Assembly: GCA_040285745.1 (NCBI GenBank)
Contig: JAUFOR010000006.1
Location: 372,001-436,000 of the forward strand
Length of the DNA: 64,000 nucleotides
Source of the DNA: Barthelona sp. PCE
Lineage: Eukaryota > Metamonada: BaSk clade
Direction of reading: 5' to 3'
Shown: one piece after another, positions 49,101-58,697 of the stretch
Layout: every line of letters begins with the position of its first letter
Numbering within the stretch: position 1 is the stretch's first letter
The notes under the pieces: generated by a model
Told to the model about the DNA's origin: nothing
What the model saw: only the letters and a program-made list of their open reading frames with translations
The model's database searches: none
Position numbers and translations under genes: made by a program

Positions 49101-52100
49101 ATCCATTGATCGAATGATATACGTGTTAATATATTAGATCTGACAACAACTTCAATCTTTGCACGACTCTTAGTCGATGATTCAGTGGCTAAAATGATTA
49201 CAAAATCTTGATAAAAAGCACCAAGTTCACCGTTATCAACAAGTTCGAATGCAAAGCTTGCACCCATGTCAGGGTCAGCAACACCTGCCTCTATCGCCTT
49301 CTTCGAATCACTCTTAATCGTGTACAATTGAAGAGAGTCGCAATAAACGTTTAGAACGTTGACAGAAATTGAGTAATGTGTTGAACTGCGGCTGAAGATA
49401 TGACGTGCAACACCGATAACTGAAGGACGGTGGATATCCACATCGATGACTGTTGAATACGAATGATACGCTTGATCGTACACAAAATCCGTGACAGAGT
49501 GGTAGATACCACTGCGGAAAGGTGTAACCTCCATGGTACACTCACCAGAATAATGATCTCCGTTGTTTACGACAATAATTAAGTTACGAATAGACATATC
49601 GCGATTCTTAAAGTCTGCATGAACTTCAACATTTTCTTTAGTGGATGTTGCCAACAGTTTTTTATCCTCATAGACTGAGAAAGGAGTAATACTACTCTTA
49701 ATTTCGGCACCAAAGCCCAAATCACTTGTTAATTTGATAGAGAAAACAGCATAGTTACCCTTTTGAACAGTGACAGTCTGTTTAACACTCTCAGGAGATG
49801 AAAGCTCACCAAAACGATATTCATACTTACGACAATCGACTGATCCTTCACCTTCGACCATTAAATAATAGAGTTTGTATCGATACACCGGGTCGAACGA
49901 TACTCGGCGCTTCTTGTTAGAAACAGACAAAATCCTACGACGATGAGTTGAAACACCACCTTCAAATAGAGTAATTTCACCATCATCAGAAGTGAAAGTA
50001 AAATCACAGTAAAACGCATAACCTGATGTCTGACCTATTTTATCATTTGTCCTAATCTCATAAAATGTATCATCGAAATTAGGCTGAGTAACATCAACTC
50101 CATTGTCTTGAACAATAATTTCAGCAACAGAAGCGGGTGTATCGAGTGTAACTTTAACATTGAATTTCTCATATACGTACTCAATTGGTACAATCGCCCA
50201 GACACTATCCTTGAGGTTAATTGGAAAGTTTTCTTCCGTTAACTCAATCTCGCATTCCTCACCACTCTGGCATACTTCATAACAAATATCTTCATCAATA
50301 TCGTTCATATGCATCAGTGAAGTGTATGGCATCTTTGTATCATGTAACACACATAGATTGTGTTGAACATCCTTGATCCTGATGGTAGCAGTTGCAGCGT
50401 AAATGGGCGCATCAAATCTAATGATTGGTAGATTCTCCCTATCTACCATAACTGTTGATTCTGAACCAGCAGATATGGTACTATGAACGAACGAATGAAC
50501 GGTAGCAGCAAGTTTGAGCTCTACTGTCTTTTGGGTACTCTGTATTGTTGATCCTACAGCGTTGTACTGCACAGATAACACCTGCTGTCCGGAGATGAGA
50601 GGGTGCTCATCATACATAGCAAAGTATGTACCGTGTGACACCAAAGAACCAATGTCATCAACACACGAAGAGGCTGTGTTAGTCGAATAAACAACGTGAG
50701 CTGTCTTTGGATCAGGGAGGTGGAGCAGAACGTATTCAGCTTGCTGTGAGTGAGCTCTGGCAGGTACCTTGAGATAACGAATAGCGCCAGGTGAAACCTT
50801 AATGGTGCCAATATCGGTAATTCCATTATAAAAGCTCGACTTGAGCACAACGCGAGCCGCAGAACCAGGGTTGTTCGGTGTAATACTTAGATAATGTCTG
50901 CCAAAAAGACAACACGTTGCCGATATCGTGGCATGTGCTCCATCTTTCACGGTCAGGGAGTAAGCATGTGAGCATTTCTCGCCCGAGCCGGTAGGGGCAA
51001 CACGCACTGTGGCATCTGTACCTGTGACAGAGACCGACCACGCAAAAAGAGAGAAAACCTCAAATGTACCTGCATGATCGTACAAAAAGACGATATTCTC
51101 AGTGAGCTCCTCATCAAAGGACGAGTCCTTGGTTAACTCACGGAGCGTGGGACGTTCATAATGCATGGTTGAATAGATTGGTTTGAGCTCGATAGCATCG
51201 CTCTTGGGCGTTGGAACTCTGAATGAAATAAACATTTCACCAGCCTTGAGCTCACAGGGAGTGATTTCGAACCGCTTATTCGTCGATGTAAAGACATGAG
51301 TGGAGTCGTAACCTAAACAGCCTATGAAAGGACCAGCGTGAGCGTCGATACGAATGAATAACTCAATTTCACCCTCATACTCAGTCTCAATCTCGAATAC
51401 AATTGTAGATGTACAAACGTTATCCAATTTTGATTCTAACTTACCATAAAAAATCTTTTCGAAATCCGAAATCTCAATTTGTCTACGTTCTTCTTCTTTT
51501 AAGATAACAAATGGAATCTTTAAGAAGCGGACCTCACCAGAAATCTGAGAAGTCGCAAGTGCAAGGCTATTAAGATATAGAGATGCTGAAAGCGGAATGT
51601 TCTCAAAAGGAATGGCACACGGATGAATGTCCAAGTGAATTGACTGTGAATTAGACTTACTTGAATCGAAATTCGGAAGAGTACTGTACTGGAAGTTACT
51701 TGTGCTAGTTGCAATTGGTTTCTCATTATTTCCACTGAGCATAAGATGGAAAGATGGATTCATGGAAATTTCATCAATCTTAACCTCAACACGAATGAAA
51801 TTCAGAGGGGAATGATGTTGAAGAAGGAAATATCTGTAATCACGAAGTGACATTTTGAATTTTTTCCAACTACTCTTTGATATTTTTTCAATATGAGAAC
51901 CTGATTTCTTCGAGTAGATAGTGATATGCATGCTCTGATCCATTTGAACATCATTGAAGTATACAGGTTGGAACAGGGTTAAAAACCATCTCTTCTTATC
52001 GTCCAATACATCAGTTTCACTCAAGAGGAAGTATGAAGTTCTTGTGGGTGTAAGTGATGAAACTCTAGTATCACTATTCTTCACAAAACATTCAACAGAA

Positions 52101-54940
52101 CCAGGAATCGAATCTGGGGCAAGTGATACTTGCGTTGCAATAGGAAGATGTCCTGCACTTTGTAGGTACAAATTGATAGAGAAAGCATCAGAGTTGCTCT
52201 TACCTAGCATAACTTCAAAGTGTTGGTATGTGCCACCAGGAAGATCTACATCAATGACGGTGTCTGGTTTTAATGTCCTTAAGGACATCAGTTCCGCGTT
52301 TAATGTGAATACTTCGTTGACCTGAGCCAAACTTTCCAAGGTGATGTAGTACTCTGTGGCATGGGTCTTACACGTTGGTAGGTGAAGATATATAGACGTG
52401 TTGAATCCGAGAACTCGTGTTTCTACGAGGGGATCGGAGTTCAAAGGGAGTAAGTTATAATAAGACTTGCAGGACGTATGAACATCTTGATCAAAGATTT
52501 GTAGACGAAGTGCTATGTCATACAGGTGATTATTTGGTATAGAGACCTTAACACGCAGTGAATCATTCTCCTTATATTCTTCAGTAACATCGAGAACAAA
52601 ACGATGATGTGAAATGGCACCAATTTCACCAAAGAAGATGGAATTTGTTTGAATACTATGGGTTTGCATCATTACGAATGTGAAGAAGAGGCGTAACTTA
52701 AAATCGGCATAGCTGTCTTCTGCAAGAACAATATACATATAACTATCCTTTAACAAAGCACATCCTATCACACTGGTGATACAACTCGTCAAGTTCTGGG
52801 AACCGCATACATCAATAAAATCGGTGTGGTCAAAACAATTCGTGGCAGGATCAAGAGGAGATTCTGAATGATAAACATAAAACAAGATATTTTGACTGGT
52901 GTCTTCTAATTCAAAATCACTAAATAAGAAACTAGCACTTTTGAGGTGAAGATATGGTACATTGTCCATAACCGGAATTTCAAATACTTCAAAACGATGA
53001 GTCTCTGAGAATTGAACAAGAGTCGATGTGTCATGTTCTAACTTCTTGAAATCAAGCATCTCAGTGAATTTGACATCAAGTGAAAAGTCAACAGACTCTT
53101 GTACTGTAGAATCACCTCTGGCCTTAATGCTGATAAAGTAATGCTCATGTTGCAAATCACAAGGAACATTCATCTTTAGTGGAACAGTGGCATAGGCAGG
53201 TAGGGTCTGTTTGAAGTCGTAGTTCAGACAGCAACTATCACTGGGTTCTCCAGCTAAATCGTTGCGGTTGATCATAATTGTCATTGGAATATGACCGACG
53301 TTGATCTCGAAATCAACGGTGAAACTACCAAGATACTCAGTGTTACGCAAATCTAACTCGAAGTACATGTATGATGTTGATGTGCAAGACGATTGGAAGA
53401 AAGAGTTGTTTGAAAGTAGAACAACTTCTTTTGGTTCTAAACTTGCAGTCAGTGCAATCGATTCATCGTGCCAATTGCTTGACTTAAGGATGATCTCCCA
53501 TAAACCGGGTTCCATCGAACAGGGACAGTATGTGTACTCATAAAAATGAGAGAATGAGATCTCTGCTCTACGGTCATATGACTCTCCCTTGTCATCATAC
53601 TTCAAAAAGACCATCGTCATTTCAGTGGGGATGTTAGGGTAAACCATTAGCGTTAGCGGTTCGTTGGCGGAGAAATCTGATGAGATGATTGCGTCTATGC
53701 TTGATGAAGAAATAGAGGACAAATTTAAACTCTTGAAGATCTCAAATCGAAGGCGCGTTTCAACATTGGCAAGATGCTCGACTTGAACGCTGTTGCCAGG
53801 ATAGAGTATGTTATCATGGTTCTCAACCTTGTGCAGAACAGGGCGCAGTGTAAGGCGCACCACAATCGTACGCCCCTCAACACGCGGCCGTACAGCACGC
53901 ACCGTGACACGAAGATTACGGTCCAAATCTGTAGGAAAGACCTCTACGCGGCGGCTTGTATTGAATACATCAACGGAAGATACGGTAGACCAGCCACGTT
54001 CCTCGCTTAGGAAGGATGGGTACGCGTCATACATGTAAGCGAAATCTGCCTTACCAAAAACTGTGGCAACCTCAAGAACATATGAACTATACTTTGGATC
54101 CAGCGATGCGTAAAAGAACTCCTGTTCAGCCTCCAACAGGCTGTATAACTTCGGCTCTTCAGTTAGCTCATGGGGTTCTTCCTTCTCCACATGAATAAGA
54201 TAGGTGAGAGTTTGTTCAGTCGTCCCTTTGTATTGAAGCGTGATGTAGCCACGGTGGTCCGCGTTACCGAAGTCGTCAGGTAGCCTGATTGCGGCTGATC
54301 GACCAACCTTTGCAACGTACGACTCAATATTAGAAGGACATTGTGCGAATGGGATCGTATACCCAGTATAGAAAACACAGTCATCATCCTCATTGTCGCC
54401 GTCTCCGACCAGGTATGTGAATGCAGTTCCTCTATAAAAATGTTCGATGGAAGACAGATCAACCGAAAAAACATGAAAAGAATTCGGTTCGAGTGCTGTA
54501 TTCTGAGCTGTTAAAGACGTTATTGAGTGGAACTCCGTCTTTGTCTTGCTGATGCGGACATCGATGTCAATACTCTCAGAGGGAAAGAATGTAACATAAA
54601 GTTCATTGGAATAATCAAAACATCCAAAAGTCTGTTTGAACCCTTCTTCCACATCTGAAAGGTCGACCGTGATGACCTGGAGTGCATCGTCAAAGTAATT
54701 TGGTTGTACATTGCTCACAAGTATACGTAAAGTACCATCATGGTCTGCATTGTTGAACTTAACTAATTCAAACGATACCAACTCCGGGGTTTCAAGTGAT
54801 GGGAGCTTGTAGGATAAAAAATTACAGCAGAATTCGTGCTTGAGAGTAAAAGTTGTATCAAATGATGCAATTGAAGCTGTTTCCCCCGTGAACGCCACCA
54901 AAAGGTGCGTTAATAGTAGGAAAATAATGATCTTGTGCAT
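46196..54940 (-). CDS. Giant type I membrane protein with repeated beta-sandwich ectodomain and Frizzled-like CRD
   Basis: The longest gene in the window codes for 2914 residues with no intron. It starts with a signal peptide (IIIFLLLTHLLVAFTG) and ends with a single membrane helix (WSLIVISIISLSVILLAVLS) and a short cytosolic tail (FCSGGPQRAQDGEEFINLI). The ectodomain is a long series of roughly 100-residue beta modules. Many carry a closing pattern like HYFISIKARGD...VDFSLDV or LYMTVVSGFDG...LLVSL, similar in style to pre-peptidase C-terminal (PPC-type) domains (tentative). Just before the membrane, VSCMGVSQDCLEALQLLSCD, LSFPRYSV, TPICVNHCSNVIAHC and LSCESN match the order of cysteines in a Frizzled cysteine-rich domain. 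The protein is probably on the cell surface, for adhesion or binding of ligands. Divergent from the gene at 55022 (81 bp). Confidence 0.83.
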   Translation of the reverse strand: MHKIIIFLLLTHLLVAFTGETASIASFDTTFTLKHEFCCNFLSYKLPSLETPELVSFELVKFNNADHDGTLRILVSNVQPNYFDDALQVITVDLSDVEEGFKQTFGCFDYSNELYVTFFPSESIDIDVRISKTKTEFHSITSLTAQNTALEPNSFHVFSVDLSSIEHFYRGTAFTYLVGDGDNEDDDCVFYTGYTIPFAQCPSNIESYVAKVGRSAAIRLPDDFGNADHRGYITLQYKGTTEQTLTYLIHVEKEEPHELTEEPKLYSLLEAEQEFFYASLDPKYSSYVLEVATVFGKADFAYMYDAYPSFLSEERGWSTVSSVDVFNTSRRVEVFPTDLDRNLRVTVRAVRPRVEGRTIVVRLTLRPVLHKVENHDNILYPGNSVQVEHLANVETRLRFEIFKSLNLSSISSSSIDAIISSDFSANEPLTLMVYPNIPTEMTMVFLKYDDKGESYDRRAEISFSHFYEYTYCPCSMEPGLWEIILKSSNWHDESIALTASLEPKEVVLLSNNSFFQSSCTSTSYMYFELDLRNTEYLGSFTVDFEINVGHIPMTIMINRNDLAGEPSDSCCLNYDFKQTLPAYATVPLKMNVPCDLQHEHYFISIKARGDSTVQESVDFSLDVKFTEMLDFKKLEHDTSTLVQFSETHRFEVFEIPVMDNVPYLHLKSASFLFSDFELEDTSQNILFYVYHSESPLDPATNCFDHTDFIDVCGSQNLTSCITSVIGCALLKDSYMYIVLAEDSYADFKLRLFFTFVMMQTHSIQTNSIFFGEIGAISHHRFVLDVTEEYKENDSLRVKVSIPNNHLYDIALRLQIFDQDVHTSCKSYYNLLPLNSDPLVETRVLGFNTSIYLHLPTCKTHATEYYITLESLAQVNEVFTLNAELMSLRTLKPDTVIDVDLPGGTYQHFEVMLGKSNSDAFSINLYLQSAGHLPIATQVSLAPDSIPGSVECFVKNSDTRVSSLTPTRTSYFLLSETDVLDDKKRWFLTLFQPVYFNDVQMDQSMHITIYSKKSGSHIEKISKSSWKKFKMSLRDYRYFLLQHHSPLNFIRVEVKIDEISMNPSFHLMLSGNNEKPIATSTSNFQYSTLPNFDSSKSNSQSIHLDIHPCAIPFENIPLSASLYLNSLALATSQISGEVRFLKIPFVILKEEERRQIEISDFEKIFYGKLESKLDNVCTSTIVFEIETEYEGEIELFIRIDAHAGPFIGCLGYDSTHVFTSTNKRFEITPCELKAGEMFISFRVPTPKSDAIELKPIYSTMHYERPTLRELTKDSSFDEELTENIVFLYDHAGTFEVFSLFAWSVSVTGTDATVRVAPTGSGEKCSHAYSLTVKDGAHATISATCCLFGRHYLSITPNNPGSAARVVLKSSFYNGITDIGTIKVSPGAIRYLKVPARAHSQQAEYVLLHLPDPKTAHVVYSTNTASSCVDDIGSLVSHGTYFAMYDEHPLISGQQVLSVQYNAVGSTIQSTQKTVELKLAATVHSFVHSTISAGSESTVMVDRENLPIIRFDAPIYAATATIRIKDVQHNLCVLHDTKMPYTSLMHMNDIDEDICYEVCQSGEECEIELTEENFPINLKDSVWAIVPIEYVYEKFNVKVTLDTPASVAEIIVQDNGVDVTQPNFDDTFYEIRTNDKIGQTSGYAFYCDFTFTSDDGEITLFEGGVSTHRRRILSVSNKKRRVSFDPVYRYKLYYLMVEGEGSVDCRKYEYRFGELSSPESVKQTVTVQKGNYAVFSIKLTSDLGFGAEIKSSITPFSVYEDKKLLATSTKENVEVHADFKNRDMSIRNLIIVVNNGDHYSGECTMEVTPFRSGIYHSVTDFVYDQAYHSYSTVIDVDIHRPSVIGVARHIFSRSSTHYSISVNVLNVYCDSLQLYTIKSDSKKAIEAGVADPDMGASFAFELVDNGELGAFYQDFVIILATESSTKSRAKIEVVVRSNILTRISFDQWMKCKGTSCEYNFLPNLSGMYAQIYVESRQECKIQFATEPDFSNIVSVASDKDMWSYLQLPHSETGFISLLYIRVGGLFTTECDFNFHLYDAQPKKIDARENPVTIQQRLVCDVIHVFELNNEDIPATESMALVKVDVALPLIHRESTHSGEFTVAIFSSTFGQKVYDYELADVVVNQRFDKSVGKASFMAVLPPNVNKNHERLFVTVRFEPDIRGQFDSSMSPPVEMEFHSLPTNLITMDIGNSDFYSFSRATNLHFRVPVKMLADANTYVAEFSLDDRFVPSDDANVPFCVYVTAEGVPVYEYGKVPSPSSFTLYKCVEDLGEKAIIDFRELLQDAVVGSEQQLYMTVVSGFDGLQTLLVSLERKKIATLVTVNRFTDRRIELECLQSKSSEKRVYALETAALKETEGDKQKFLKITVYALQAKELTVQIRPNPYFSTLYKTQDVFWQCHINEHDTACTVDFPSVSMYDWLYVVFDNAEHHSLQIDVYDSSVVYLETNVPKFVASVEQSQIVSIPFKKGHGVDATFIHEASLTFEVSMTGEEWQPIESLDLSFGVSDVHVSPFYLDRADDSVTHFFLRMFSEHCISTTITTKLSEPIATEGTVSVRTGSGEYRGMRLKVTGIKPDILFHVNNSEEYHAGCQGLEVYMQSGDLLTRDTKGVLDLYIPKTHIYNYDKKVQGDYFLTLFIKSTIDYERYSDSMECLISFKLMEAPVIPFKESIIVENSVRSFIGNRLVRIEVKPMRDISLFIIVGNVEYSYELEETDIFFEYTFEIAEPTTVLIGVTDRTMLRVTSNSVTHATTQFCGEKDVPDLVGDFLSYRGIPADDALLRNEDAMIRFEGWKANLVNSVSCMGVSQDCLEALQLLSCDLSFPRYSVNVLDTPICVNHCSNVIAHCPTVINQTIPLSCESNRFSLEACGLVAVDSGWSLIVISIISLSVILLAVLSYSIFCSGGPQRAQDGEEFINLI

Positions 54941-55021
54941 TTCCCACCCTAGAGAAAGAATTAAAAGGAGTAATTAAGAGAAAACGAATTGGATTTATTT
55001 AGACTCATTTTGGTATTGCTG

Positions 55022-57457
55022 ATGGCCGCATTCGCTAGTGTGATGCCAGCCTGCTTCATGAAATTAAACAGTTATGTGTTGTTTTCCCAACTATCCCTTC
55101 TTTCGAGACGCGCAATGGTGGAACTAACTTCCCTTGACCAGATCTCGACACTTAAGCCCGGTACAAGGCAGATCATTATCGAAAATGTTGATTTAGACGA
55201 TTCACAGCTTTCAAACATATTTGCGCAATTGGAGCAGTTTAAACACTTGGAGTGGCTCTCTATCGCATCCAACAGGGTGACAACCCTGGATATAGATATG
55301 TCTGCATTTAAATCACTTGTATACTTTGATTTTTCAAGCAATCCCATTACTGAAGTTCCTTTACAAACTCTTACAACCATTTCCAACCTTAGGCACGTCG
55401 TTACGTCGTACCTCAGCGAAGAGTCTGAAGAGAATATGGCAATGGAGCTGGAAAATCTCCTATCTTTGAATGGGTTACCACTTGTAGCTGCTGAGAAGGC
55501 AAATCAGGATGTGCGCCAGTTGCTTCTGTCATTAAGTTCCACACCTGTAGCTGAGCTTGACGATGTAGAGCTTGAAGAGAAGATCGAAGCTGATATTAAA
55601 GAAGTTGTAGAAGAAACAGTCATGCCCGTTGAAGAAGAACCAGAAGCTGAAGTAGAGGAACCCTTCACGGTTGTCGATCGCATTTCTGTGGATGAAATAG
55701 AAGAAATAGCTAATGTTTTTGATGCGATTAAATCTATTTTTGTTAAGACACCTGAAGATGATTTATTTTTAACAAATCGTTTTGAAAAGAAAACAGGGAC
55801 AATTTTCAAACGTCTGGAGAGCAAACTTAACACAATTAGTGAAGAAGAAGCAGAAAAAAGAAGTGTTGAGATTCATAATGCCAAGTTTAATCTTTTCGAT
55901 CTTTGTTTAAAAGAATTTATAAGTATTGAATCAGCTAACGTTGTAACAGACGTTGAGATGCAGAAGGTGAACATATTGAATGTCATCAGGGAGAGCATGA
56001 ACGAATGTTTCCGTTCAGTAGTTCCAGTTATTGATATAGTTCAAGAACGTCATGAGAACAAGATTATTACATTGAAGCGCGAGCGTAAGGAGCTCCAAAA
56101 CGAAGTGTCCCGTGTGCTCAGCGTTGCCGAGAACTTACAGAATGACAACGAGCAGATGTTTAACGTTCAAAAAGATTCAAAGAACCGCTATGATCATGAC
56201 AAAATGGAACTTTTGAATAAGGTTGGTGATTTACAGGCTGAAAATGAACGTTTAAAGGCTAGAGTTCAACAACTAAAGTTACAACAGTTGAAATCACAAA
56301 AGGGAACCCAGGGTTTTCTACAGACTATGAAATCACGCATTCGTCCACCTTCTCCACAACTCAACACAACAGCAATTCCCAGCAGCGTCCCTAAATACAT
56401 GCAGGGGAAGAACGAAACTCCGAAAAAGGATACCCCAAAACGCACGTTTTTGCGTACGGATGAGGCACCTGCCAGTGCTACCACTAAGAAGCGCAGCAGG
56501 TCTTACAAACAACTCACGTTGAAGCAGACCAAGGACTTGATCAATGACGTGTACACTTCGAAGATTGCCCATGATAAGAAGTGCAAAGAAGTGGGTCTTC
56601 CTGTAGAAACATTGGAGCAACATATCATCACTTACTTTAATCAGAGATACGGATTAAAGAGGCTTGTTCAGGAGATGCTTCACTCTTTTTCAAGGGCAAC
56701 CAAGAAGTTTGCATTAGAAGATAACTATATTCTAGTATTCTTACGTATTCTTAAGCATCAAATTGATGAACATTTTGTATCGGTACAGAAGCAACTCGTT
56801 GAGACTGTTAATTCACTTGTTGATGTGTATCTTCGTAACAAATATCCCAATATGCCTATTAAAGCAGTTAAGAAAAAGGCACAGGAGGTTACCGCCGATT
56901 ACATTAATGAATCTATGTATGTTGACATTATCACATATATCTACGAGGAGGCAGACGCAATGGAGGTTCTCCAACTCGTACAGTCACATACAAAGAAGGA
57001 ATGGACACGTCGACTGGCTGAAGGAGATATAATAGACGATCTTGTTAATTATGATGGAGGTCTCAGTGCAGCAGAGCGTCTACGTTTCAAACAATTGTCA
57101 AAGAGTGGTAAATTGAATAATCATGTTGCAGAATTAAGTTTATTACCACAAAAAGAAAAAACAAAGATTAGATTCAATGATTTCATACAAATTTTATTAA
57201 ATTTCCAGTTAAACGGTCATATCGCATACCTCAAGACATTCCAAGACATTTTCAATACATTTGATGGTGATGGTAATGGTCAACTCAATGATGAAGAATT
57301 TAAGATGTTGATGAGAAAAGTCATTCATGGTCTGAGTGAGCTCCAATGCACAACTTACTTGAACGATGCTGATCCATTAGGTTCTAATTCGTTTACGTTT
57401 ACACAATGTGTTGAATTCTTCAGTGATAAGATCAGTTTCACAGATATAAGAGTTTAG
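55022..57457 (+). CDS. LRR / coiled-coil / EF-hand protein
   Basis: This protein of 811 residues starts at the first ATG, 55022 (the frame is open 11 codons upstream from a TTG). Residues 30-130 hold short leucine-rich units (LEWLSIASNRVTTLDI and LVYFDFSSNPITEVPL). An acidic linker (EEEPEAEVEEPF) and a long coiled coil (about 310-430, KIITLKRERKELQNEVSRV) come next. The C-terminal third is helical. It ends with a good EF-hand loop, DGDGNGQLNDEE (about 748-759, with acidic/polar ligands at 1, 3, 5 and 12), and a second, degenerate one (DADPLGSNSFTF). Calcium-binding scaffold or flagellar structural proteins of this kind exist, but no specific family is recognised. Confidence 0.78.
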   Translation: MAAFASVMPACFMKLNSYVLFSQLSLLSRRAMVELTSLDQISTLKPGTRQIIIENVDLDDSQLSNIFAQLEQFKHLEWLSIASNRVTTLDIDMSAFKSLVYFDFSSNPITEVPLQTLTTISNLRHVVTSYLSEESEENMAMELENLLSLNGLPLVAAEKANQDVRQLLLSLSSTPVAELDDVELEEKIEADIKEVVEETVMPVEEEPEAEVEEPFTVVDRISVDEIEEIANVFDAIKSIFVKTPEDDLFLTNRFEKKTGTIFKRLESKLNTISEEEAEKRSVEIHNAKFNLFDLCLKEFISIESANVVTDVEMQKVNILNVIRESMNECFRSVVPVIDIVQERHENKIITLKRERKELQNEVSRVLSVAENLQNDNEQMFNVQKDSKNRYDHDKMELLNKVGDLQAENERLKARVQQLKLQQLKSQKGTQGFLQTMKSRIRPPSPQLNTTAIPSSVPKYMQGKNETPKKDTPKRTFLRTDEAPASATTKKRSRSYKQLTLKQTKDLINDVYTSKIAHDKKCKEVGLPVETLEQHIITYFNQRYGLKRLVQEMLHSFSRATKKFALEDNYILVFLRILKHQIDEHFVSVQKQLVETVNSLVDVYLRNKYPNMPIKAVKKKAQEVTADYINESMYVDIITYIYEEADAMEVLQLVQSHTKKEWTRRLAEGDIIDDLVNYDGGLSAAERLRFKQLSKSGKLNNHVAELSLLPQKEKTKIRFNDFIQILLNFQLNGHIAYLKTFQDIFNTFDGDGNGQLNDEEFKMLMRKVIHGLSELQCTTYLNDADPLGSNSFTFTQCVEFFSDKISFTDIRV

Positions 57458-58697
57458 AATTAAGTACAGCAGTCAAATCAAGTTAAATTAAATGTAAAGT
57501 GTTTACATATTTATGTATTTACTCAAATGTTCAGTGAAATTCTAAAAAAAAGAAGCTTAGAAATAAAAAAGTTGCACAAAAAGTGAATATTGGTGTTTGT
57601 TGTTTGTTGTTTGATTTTTCGGTCAATTACAACCACAAAAAATTTGTTTTTTTACCCAAATACATCCTCAAAGGATAAATCTCCGGGATCGTCTTGTTGA
57701 GGTTTAATAACGGAAAAATCACTACTAACCGGACCCAAAAGGTTCGTTTCAGTGGGTATACTATCACTAGAAGGTAACATTGCTTCTAATGTTGGTGATA
57801 CTGTGCTTTTGTATGCTGTTGTTTTCATATACTGTGATAGGCTTACTGGTTTGGAATACATTGGTATTTTGTGTGTTGTGCAGTGAAAGAAAATCTGGAA
57901 TAAGGTGAGATTTAAAAATTCAAGTTAACTGAGCCTTTTTAAGTTTAAATACCAATTTAGTAGATATAAACCTGCTTGGGATGCTGTACATGTATCAATG
58001 CTGCCATTTCAGTGGTTGGAATGCTTTGTAAGGTTGGGATAGACAAAGTCTATCAAAAGATGAACTTGAGCCTTTTGTTTTGTTGAAAACATTTAAAAAT
58101 CCAAAATAGGAGTCAGTGTGCATGTGCACTACCGTCTTTTGGCTTTATTTGCTGGATGACTTGCGTATTTGCATGAAACAAATTTTCGTGTGCTAATATG
58201 AAAAAACAATCCGTATATCACATACGACTGGCAAATACGCGCTCTCTAGCATAAAAAAAGAATTATATTAAGATGATACAAAGATATTCTGTTTCTTTTG
58301 TTATTTATTGAGCTACACATTACAAGGTTCTGGAATAGATTATATATAATAACAAAACTACTGCAGCATTGAATAAAAGTATGAAAAATAATGGGAAATA
58401 CAACATATTTTCTTTAATGGTGAATCTTAAAGTATACACATATGTTCACCATGTAAACGAGGTGAATTATTAATATTATTACAAAGAGACTGTTCATACC
58501 AAAATAAAATAATTATATCCCAAAATTTTGTTCCGCAGGTTAGAGTTTAGGTTCAATATCCATATTCCGAGTCAGTACAAATGCATATATACTCTCGAAC
58601 TCACCGTGTGCTAAGAATGTTCAATGTCAAACAGTCACATATTGAATATTTCAACCTCTATCCATTTTCACGCGCGCGTATTTTATTTTAACGCGGG
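57458..58697. other. Long A+T-rich spacer (1.2 kb) with little coding
   Basis: Apart from the small ORF at 57652-57861, I see no coding frame. The spacer is A+T-rich. The one G+C-rich element is CACGCGCGCGTA at 58669-58680, about 20 bp before the ATG of the carboxypeptidase gene, followed by TTTTATTTTAACGCGGG. No RNA structure stands out. Confidence 0.5.
57652..57861 (-). CDS. Possible small protein (69 aa)
   Basis: An ATG at 57861 opens 69 codons ending DPGDLSFEDVFG. The sequence is Ser/Pro/Thr-rich and acidic at the end, without repeats or domains. Its sequence is less random than shadow frames, and the upstream minus strand shows a pyrimidine-rich stretch ending CCAG. It could be a real small gene or the last exon of one. 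No function can be suggested. Confidence 0.35.
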   Translation of the reverse strand: MYSKPVSLSQYMKTTAYKSTVSPTLEAMLPSSDSIPTETNLLGPVSSDFSVIKPQQDDPGDLSFEDVFG

